11,585 nt of DNA, taken from DATAYF01 sp036272735 (GTDB lineage Bacteria; Chloroflexota; Ktedonobacteria; Ktedonobacterales; Ktedonobacteraceae). Numbering within the stretch: position 1 is the first letter of the stretch; each line of letters starts with the position of its first letter. The notes under the pieces are model-generated. The model made no database searches. It saw only the letters and a program-made list of their open reading frames with translations, and had not been told where the DNA came from. Shown in pieces: positions 6,927-11,585 of the stretch. Both the position numbers and the translations under genes were made by a program. The stretch lies in the NCBI GenBank assembly GCA_036272735.1, contig DATAYF010000661.1, positions 1 through 11,585 on the forward strand, written 5' to 3'.

Positions 6927-8146
6927 AGAAATGGCTCTCCATTACGCTCGGTATCGTCACTGCGACCGGTGGTTTTCTCGATGCTGGCACCATTGCCACA
7001 GCAGGAGAGGCTGGCGCAAAATTTGGCTTAGGATTGATCTGGGCTATTGTGCTGGCAACCATAGCAGTTATTCTCCTTGTAGAGATGATAGGCCGGTTCA
7101 CGGCAGTTTCAAAGAAGACCTATGCAGATGCTATCCGTGAAGACTTTGGTTTCGGATTTTATCTCTTACCACTCACAAGCGAAATAATTGCGGAGAGCCT
7201 TCTTTTAACAGCAGAGCTTGGAGGCATTGCCATAGCACTCTCGCTTTTCACGGGCATCTCATGGCATGCACTGTTCCCTGTCGCAGCACTCATTGTCTTT
7301 ATGCTGGCCTGGCGTGCGCCTTTTAATTGGATTGAGAACGGCCCTGCACTATTCGGCCTGCTGACACTTTCATTCATCGTAGGTATCATAGCCCTCGGTG
7401 GCCCCTCTCATGAGGCAATGGTAACGCTGTGGAAACCAGAGGTCAAACAAGGTGATCTTGCGGACTATCTCTATCTTGTCGCCGCAACACTTGGTGCAAC
7501 GATTAGCCCCTATCTCTTGTACTTTTACTCGTCTGGCGCACGAGAAGAGGGATGGTCAGGGAGTTCGCTGTTGTTAAACCGCGTGACAGCAATTTTGGGC
7601 ATGGGCTTCGGGAGCATTAGTTCTATTGCCCTCCTCATTCTCGCAGCAATTGTCCTCCAGCCACTGAACCTGAACGCAAACACACTTGGAGAGATTGGGC
7701 TTACCCTGGCAAAGCCCTTTGGCATCGTTGGTTCGCTGCTATTTGCGGGTGTGTTGTTTGTGACGTGTCTGGGTGCTGCTCTAGAAGTCGTGCTAGCGGT
7801 CTCCTACAACATTGCGCAAGGTTTTGGCTGGGAATGGGGGGAGAATAAAAAGCCTGTCGAAGCGGCACGCTTCAATCTTGTCATCATCATTTTCTTACTC
7901 ATCGCTATCATCATTGGCTTGTTTGGTTTCGACCCACTCCAACTCGCGCTCTTTGCCTCAACTGTGATCGCCCTGTTTCTGCCTATCTCGCTGCTGCCAT
8001 TGCTGGTGCTTATGAACGATCCACAGTATCTTGGCAACAAAATAAATGGACGTTTCACAAATATTGCAATCATCGCTATTCTACTCATTGCATTCATCGT
8101 CGCTATCGTCTCGCTCCCGCTTGAGATTCTCACCGGTGGAGGATGA
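6923..8146 (+). CDS. Nramp-superfamily divalent cation transporter, divergent (Nramp-related)
   Basis: Integral membrane carrier of the Nramp/SLC11 superfamily, 407 residues, about eleven hydrophobic helices. Fold-level marks include the helix-1 region GGFLDAGTIATAGEAG (16-31), helix-3 AELGGIAIALSLFTGIS (97-113), FNWIENG (134-140) and helix-6 LGATISPYLLYFYSSGARE (190-208). In canonical manganese/iron Nramps helix 1 has DPGN and helix 6 has MPHN. Here Asp20 is kept but the site reads DAGT, and helix 6 reads SPYL, so the metal-coordinating Asn and Met and the His are all replaced. This places it in an Nramp-related branch whose substrate may be magnesium or another ion rather than Mn/Fe; that is inference. 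Start ATG overlaps the lipoprotein stop, with AAGG about 10 nt upstream. Its own stop overlaps the next start (ATGA). Confidence 0.88.
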   Translation: MKKWLSITLGIVTATGGFLDAGTIATAGEAGAKFGLGLIWAIVLATIAVILLVEMIGRFTAVSKKTYADAIREDFGFGFYLLPLTSEIIAESLLLTAELGGIAIALSLFTGISWHALFPVAALIVFMLAWRAPFNWIENGPALFGLLTLSFIVGIIALGGPSHEAMVTLWKPEVKQGDLADYLYLVAATLGATISPYLLYFYSSGAREEGWSGSSLLLNRVTAILGMGFGSISSIALLILAAIVLQPLNLNANTLGEIGLTLAKPFGIVGSLLFAGVLFVTCLGAALEVVLAVSYNIAQGFGWEWGENKKPVEAARFNLVIIIFLLIAIIIGLFGFDPLQLALFASTVIALFLPISLLPLLVLMNDPQYLGNKINGRFTNIAIIAILLIAFIVAIVSLPLEILTGGG

Positions 8147-8520
8147 AAACATTGTCAAACTTAGCAGATCAAATATTCTCAGTAGCAGATATTATCGACT
8201 CTCAGTTAGAGACTCGTGACAACGTTGAAATAGGCCGCGTAGCAGACATTGAGGTGGAGTGGCACGATGACGGCACAGTCATACTAACAAACATTGTCAC
8301 CGGTCCACAAGCACTTGCAGGTCGAGTAGCCACTCCTCTGCGCGCATTCTTCCAGTCGCTGCTGCACGACCGTTTCGAGCATCGCATTTTGCTCAGCGAG
8401 GTTGAGGAGTTCGGACCAACGTTGCGCCTGCGCGGCTGTGTAAAGGACTATTCAGTAGGGTATTCAGAAAAATGGATTGCAGATCACATTTTACGCTGGA
8501 TTCCTGGGAGTGGACACTAA
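8143..8520 (+). CDS. PRC-barrel-like small protein
   Basis: A soluble 125-residue protein without signal peptide or membrane segment. Residues about 28-64 (NVEIGRVADIEVEW, DDGTVILTNIVTGPQALAGR) have the beta-strand pattern of PRC-barrel proteins, and the GRVADI motif is shared with the next product. A C-terminal half rich in hydrophobic and acidic residues (LLSEVEEFGPTLRL) continues the strand pattern. It is translated from an ATG overlapping the transporter stop; GGAGG at 8138-8142 abuts that ATG, so a TTG at 8152, 9 nt downstream of it, is an alternative start. PRC-barrels often serve as small adaptor or sensor domains next to transport or RNA-processing machinery. The role as cytoplasmic partner of the Nramp-like carrier is inferred from gene overlap only. 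Confidence 0.8.
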   Translation: MKTLSNLADQIFSVADIIDSQLETRDNVEIGRVADIEVEWHDDGTVILTNIVTGPQALAGRVATPLRAFFQSLLHDRFEHRILLSEVEEFGPTLRLRGCVKDYSVGYSEKWIADHILRWIPGSGH

Positions 8521-8831
8521 TGCAGCATGCTTCATCAACGTTCTTCATTGGAGACTTACTGGGCAGCAGGATTATTACAGCAGAGGGAAAAGTGCTGGGG
8601 CGCGTTGCCGATATTCAACTTACCTCTGGTCCTGACTATAAGATAATTGCTTTGATGTATGGACAGGAAGGCAGATTTCACCGCTTGCATATACTCACAT
8701 CCTTTCATGTCAGCGGGCATCAGCAACTCAGATCGAATACAGTTCCCTGGGCTGCTGTCGAGTCATTCACACACTCCATAGTCAAGCTGAAAGCAGGGTA
8801 TGAGGCAAAATCGGGGCACACACAACCATAG
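8520..8831 (+). CDS. PRC-barrel domain protein
   Basis: A 103-residue soluble protein, essentially a single PRC-barrel: FFIGDLLGSRIITAEGKVLG (8-27), RVADIQL (28-34), then strand-like segments and the closing VPWAAVESF near 75-83 and SIVKLK near 86-91. I start it at the ATG of the TAATG overlap with the preceding stop, because GGGAG at 8506-8510 is 9 nt upstream. An in-frame ATG at 8472 lies inside the previous gene and would add 16 residues that do not belong to the domain. The shared GRVADI motif suggests the two PRC proteins are distant relatives or pair with each other. It closes the overlapping four-gene set. No clear terminator follows within the 158 nt before the next gene. Confidence 0.83.
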   Translation: MQHASSTFFIGDLLGSRIITAEGKVLGRVADIQLTSGPDYKIIALMYGQEGRFHRLHILTSFHVSGHQQLRSNTVPWAAVESFTHSIVKLKAGYEAKSGHTQP

Positions 8832-8935
8832 CTCACAGTGTATTTCTCCATGAAGCTCCTTTCTGAAAAGCTCCTGAGAAAATCATAAAACGCCCCTCAA
8901 GCACATCGAAAGCTCTGGAAAAAGCGGGGAAATTA

Positions 8936-8951
8936 TTGTACACTGTACACT
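8936..8951 (+). promoter_or_regulatory. Palindrome/tandem repeat upstream of pncB, possible operator
   Basis: TGTAC-ACT-GTACA (8937-8949) is a perfect inverted repeat around a 3-nt centre, and the same bases also form a tandem repeat GTACACT GTACACT (8938-8951). It lies 41 nt before the pncB start, where a repressor would act. The two TACACT copies (8939-8944, 8946-8951) could alternatively be -10 elements, though no good -35 accompanies them. The regulator is unknown. Confidence 0.4.
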
Positions 8952-8989
8952 AACTCAAAGAGACGCGATACTGAAGCGAGGGACAACTC

Positions 8990-10381
8990 ATGAATCGTCG
9001 TGCACCACAATTTCATCCAGGATTAATGACAGATATGTATCACCCGGACTCGGCCTATATTTCGTGGCGAACAGGTCGCAACGGCCTGACCACTTTCGAC
9101 GTATACACGAGAACCACACCTTTTGACGGTGCCTACCTGCTTGTAGCTGGCCTGGAAGCGGCTTTACAATTTGTGCAGGACTTCCGCTATACTCCACAGG
9201 AGCTACAATTCCTGGCGCGCATTCGCGATTACGATGCCGCCTTTCTTGATGAGCTGGCCGATTTGCGTTTTACAGGCGAAATTCTCGCGCTACCCGAAGG
9301 CTCCATCGCCTTCCCCAACGAACCACTTCTGCGCGTCACCGCACCGTTCCGCGAAGCAATTTTGCTTGAAGCGGGTTTGCTGCAAGCCATCGCCCACGCA
9401 ACCCTGATTGCAACCAAAGCCTCGCGCATCGTCTATGCTGCTGAACAGGGTCATCCGCGCCGCGTCGCAGAATTTGCCTTTCGCCGCACGCAAGACCCCA
9501 TGACCGTGGCGCGAGCCGCTTACATCGGCGGCTGTGCCAGTACCTCGCTACTCAATGCCGCCTACGAGTTCCGTCTCCCGGCCACCGGCACGGTGCCGCA
9601 CGCGCTCATCGAGATGTTCGAATCAGAAGAGCAGGCATTTGAGGCGGTGGCCGAAGCCTACAACCGCTATACGCTGTTGCTCGACACCTACGATACGCGC
9701 CAGGCGATCCATACAGCCATCGAGGTCGCTTTACGCTCACAAGAAACCTTTGGGCACACGCTTGCGGCAGTACGCATCGATAGTGGCGACCTCGTCGCGG
9801 ACAGCATCTATATTCGTGAGCAGCTCGATCAGGCTGGACTGCGTAGCGTGCGCATTCTGGTCAGTAGCGACCTTGACGAGTGGAAAATTGCAGACCTGCT
9901 CAAAGCTGGCGCGGCCGTCGATTCGTTTGGCGTCGGCACCATGTTGGGAACAGGTGCCGGCTCAGTCGAACACGGCGTCTCTGGCGGCTCTCTTGGGCTG
10001 GTGTATAAAGAGGTCTGGTACGTCGATGAAACCGGTACCGAGTACCCTAAAATGAAGCTTTCAGGGGCGAAGAGCACCTGGCCCGGCAAAAAAGAGGTCT
10101 ATCGTCACCCCAACTGGAAAGAGGATATCATTCAACTGGCGCACGAACCACGACCCGACGCCTATCAACGCCTGCTCAAACCAGTCATGCGCAACGGCGA
10201 AATGATACCGGGCAGCCTGCCGCCGCTCTCAGAAATTCGCGAGTTGGCCCAGCAAAACCTTGCCCTACTGCCAGCACCCTATCGCGAACTCACCGTGCAC
10301 GACGCATATCCCGTCCATCTCAGCGAGGGTCTCCTCAATCTGCGTAAACAAGCCGCACAACTGGTCGGCAAAAGCCTGTGA
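8990..10381 (+). CDS. pncB: Nicotinate phosphoribosyltransferase (EC 6.3.4.21)
   Basis: Cytoplasmic NAD-salvage enzyme that joins nicotinate to PRPP, giving nicotinate mononucleotide with ATP hydrolysis. The 463-residue length is normal for the bacterial form. Seen in order: N-terminal LMTDMYHPDSAY (12-23) and DVYTRTTPFDGAYLLVAGLE (37-56); FPNEPLLRVTAPFREAILLE (108-127); the GTVPHA segment with His204, matching the His phosphorylated in this family; the VRIDSGDL phosphate-binding region (261-268); SSDLDEWKI (292-300); FGVGTMLGTG (313-322); and KLSGAKSTWPGKKEVYR (356-372), matching the family's K-S-x-x-K-x-x-x-PG-KK-x-VYR pattern. The start ATG follows GAGGGA by about 7 nt. It stands alone between two intergenic gaps with a possible operator upstream. 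Slightly more GC-rich codon use than the preceding PRC genes is visible in its middle. Confidence 0.95.
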   Translation: MNRRAPQFHPGLMTDMYHPDSAYISWRTGRNGLTTFDVYTRTTPFDGAYLLVAGLEAALQFVQDFRYTPQELQFLARIRDYDAAFLDELADLRFTGEILALPEGSIAFPNEPLLRVTAPFREAILLEAGLLQAIAHATLIATKASRIVYAAEQGHPRRVAEFAFRRTQDPMTVARAAYIGGCASTSLLNAAYEFRLPATGTVPHALIEMFESEEQAFEAVAEAYNRYTLLLDTYDTRQAIHTAIEVALRSQETFGHTLAAVRIDSGDLVADSIYIREQLDQAGLRSVRILVSSDLDEWKIADLLKAGAAVDSFGVGTMLGTGAGSVEHGVSGGSLGLVYKEVWYVDETGTEYPKMKLSGAKSTWPGKKEVYRHPNWKEDIIQLAHEPRPDAYQRLLKPVMRNGEMIPGSLPPLSEIRELAQQNLALLPAPYRELTVHDAYPVHLSEGLLNLRKQAAQLVGKSL

Positions 10382-10571
10382 TGCGACGTGGAAATTTGGT
10401 CGAGAGACACGATAGTGCTAGGCAACGTCCTGTAAGGTAGCTTCTTATGTAGATAACTGCTATACTGATAGACGAGATAAATAGAAACCAATATGCGTGC
10501 GTAAAGCAGTACCGCAAACCTTGTTTCTGCTCATTTCAGTTCTACCAGATATTTTATATCAGGGCTATTTC

Positions 10572-11408
10572 ATGGAGAATAGTGAGGACGGGCCGTTTAT
10601 GGCGGAGAGTGCAAGTCGCTACGACATGACTTCTGGTAACCAATCGTCACATACGCCAGCATCAGACTACTCAGAGCAGCTAGCAGTAAACCAGGCACCA
10701 GTTATTTGGACGCCTCGGTTCATCATTATTTTTGCCATCGTGCTCGTGATTGGTTTGAGCGTCGCCGCTACGTTGACGCAGGGCTGGTCCAACGCCTACT
10801 ACTCGGTAGGCAAGATATTGCTGATCTACACGCTACCGATCTTGCTCGGTTGGGGGGTGCTGGCGAAGCAAACACGTTCCTCCTGGACGCGTCTCGGAGC
10901 TCTTGTTGGTTGCCTCTGGACCGTGCTCGCTGGCATCTATTTCTGGTATAATCGCACGACCATAGATCCAACCTCGCCGCTAGCGCTCACTCTCTACGAC
11001 GCGCTACGCTGCGCACTGCTGGTCTGCTATATTTGCCTCTCGCTTGCATACACGTCAGCCAATCGCTGGGACACCTGGTTTTTCCGCATCGCTCCCATTC
11101 TCTTTTGCGCCATCGTCGCCGTACAGATGGTGCACAAACTTCACAGTGGGCATGTTATTGGGGATCTGGAACAGGTTCTCTCTTCTAAAGCGCTCTATTT
11201 CAGCCTGTTCATCTGGTGGTTACGCCCCGCCTGTTGGAAACGACAGCCCGGACCGGCGCTCCTCTTTGGGCTGGTTCCCTTTCTGCAACTGACCATGATC
11301 CTCGCCCCAAATATCACCGAGATCATGAAGGTCTTTTTAACCCAGGCCTCGCTGCTGTGCATGCTGCTAGGCATTCTCAGACTGCTACAATACGAACGAC
11401 GCCGATAG
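10572..11408 (+). CDS. Multi-pass membrane protein of unknown function
   Basis: I do not recognise the family. From ATG 10572, with CAGGG 7 nt upstream, the protein has 278 residues. An in-frame GTG at 10497 would add 25 residues but has no ribosome site, so it is disfavoured. Residues 1-46 are a polar Ser/Asp/Gln-rich tail without signal peptide. About eight hydrophobic segments follow, near 48-68, 80-98, 106-126, 139-160, 170-188, 204-220, 228-245 and 255-273. The end is basic (LLQYERRR). No enzyme motif is visible: the only charged residues near membrane segments are scattered (for example HKLHSGH at 188-194). It is monocistronic, separated from pncB by 190 nt that contain a TATACT (10461-10466) but no convincing complete promoter, and it ends just before a strong hairpin. 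Confidence 0.75.
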   Translation: MENSEDGPFMAESASRYDMTSGNQSSHTPASDYSEQLAVNQAPVIWTPRFIIIFAIVLVIGLSVAATLTQGWSNAYYSVGKILLIYTLPILLGWGVLAKQTRSSWTRLGALVGCLWTVLAGIYFWYNRTTIDPTSPLALTLYDALRCALLVCYICLSLAYTSANRWDTWFFRIAPILFCAIVAVQMVHKLHSGHVIGDLEQVLSSKALYFSLFIWWLRPACWKRQPGPALLFGLVPFLQLTMILAPNITEIMKVFLTQASLLCMLLGILRLLQYERRR

Positions 11409-11429
11409 TAGCTCTGCTGGAAAAGCGAA

Positions 11430-11469
11430 GGGCGAGCATGTCAAAACATCGACGTTTTGACATGTGCCC
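11430..11469. terminator. Hairpin between convergent genes, probable bidirectional terminator
   Basis: CATGTCAAAAC (11437-11447) pairs perfectly with GTTTTGACATG (11454-11464) around the 6-nt loop ATCGAC. Outside it GGGC (11430-11433) can pair with GCCC (11466-11469) across a small bulge. It starts 21 nt after the stop of the + strand membrane-protein gene and ends 18 nt beyond the stop of the minus-strand gene entering from the right, the place expected for a shared terminator. No T-run follows on the + side; on the minus side a TTTT comes only after about 20 nt. A repeat-family palindrome is an alternative. Confidence 0.65.
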
Positions 11470-11487
11470 GGAGCACATACACGGATC

Positions 11488-11585
11488 TCAATGATCTCCT
11501 ACCCTCAGTTTCGCCCAAATAGCAGCCAGTCTGGCAGCCCTCGGCGTCATGCTGTAGCGCCTGGACCCGTTTGGCCCGGTCCGCG
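11488..11585 (-). CDS. C-terminal end of an unrecognised basic protein (partial)
   Basis: The minus strand is open from the right window edge to a TGA at 11490-11488. It encodes the last 31 residues of a protein, beginning RTGPNGSRRYSMTPRAA and ending IWAKLRVGDH. The composition (Arg/Lys-rich, with a likely helix from MTPRAARLAAIWAKL) looks like a genuine C-terminus, and the convergent arrangement with a hairpin at 11430-11469 supports a real gene end. The family cannot be named from so short a piece. The beginning lies outside the window. Confidence 0.5.
   Translation of the reverse strand, partial: RTGPNGSRRYSMTPRAARLAAIWAKLRVGDH

Noticed and set aside
7804..8133. 109-codon minus-strand open frame inside the Nramp-like gene
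   Set aside because: It is the antisense reading of hydrophobic codons (Met/Ser/Arg-rich), with no independent start signal.
8832..8935. Terminator after the second PRC gene
   Set aside because: Only weak pairs were found (TTTCTC/GAGAAA 30 nt apart and a direct repeat AGCTCCT); no stable hairpin with a T-run.
9534..10055. 173-codon open frame inside pncB
   Set aside because: Ser/Arg/Pro-rich out-of-frame reading of a GC-rich conserved gene; no ribosome site; pncB is convincing throughout.

Overview
The window is a compact bacterial segment of about 50% GC. Seven of its nine intact genes, all on the + strand, sit in two tight operons. Gene content (a complete Opp/Dpp-type ABC importer, a divergent Nramp carrier with PRC-barrel partners, a bacterial nicotinate phosphoribosyltransferase), GTG starts with strong Shine-Dalgarno boxes and a lipobox signal peptide fit a Gram-positive-like or monoderm bacterium. 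My best guess is a Ktedonobacteria-type Chloroflexota, but that is inference from style only, not from a marker gene.

Layout. 1-311: no intact gene. The minus strand carries a protein-like but stop-interrupted reading frame that runs off the left edge, followed by the promoter/leader of the first operon. 312-6365: a five-gene ABC importer operon (lipoprotein solute receptor, two permeases, two ATPases). A strong hairpin lies between receptor and permease genes, and there are short gaps or overlaps between the rest. The receptor captures the solute outside, the permease pair forms the channel, and the ATPase pair powers uptake. Substrate is a peptide or, equally possible, an oligosaccharide. 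6471-8831: a second, fully overlapping set: a small lipoprotein with an untidy 5' end, an Nramp-superfamily transporter lacking the usual metal-binding signature residues, and two small PRC-barrel-type proteins. The ATGA/TAATG overlaps imply translational coupling, so the four products probably act together. 8990-10381: pncB, a monocistronic NAD-salvage gene with a repeat/palindrome just upstream. 10572-11408: an unrecognised protein with about eight membrane segments. 11430-11469: a strong hairpin between convergent gene ends. 11488-11585: the C-terminal end of an unrecognised basic protein on the minus strand, cut by the window edge.

The most notable points are the Nramp-like carrier with degenerate DPGN and MPHN motifs coupled to PRC-barrel and lipoprotein genes; the split signal peptide at 6496-6558; the 8-nt G and C tracts near the 5' ends of two importer genes; and the fossil-like minus-strand frame at the left edge. 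No RNA gene, CRISPR array or insertion sequence was recognised.
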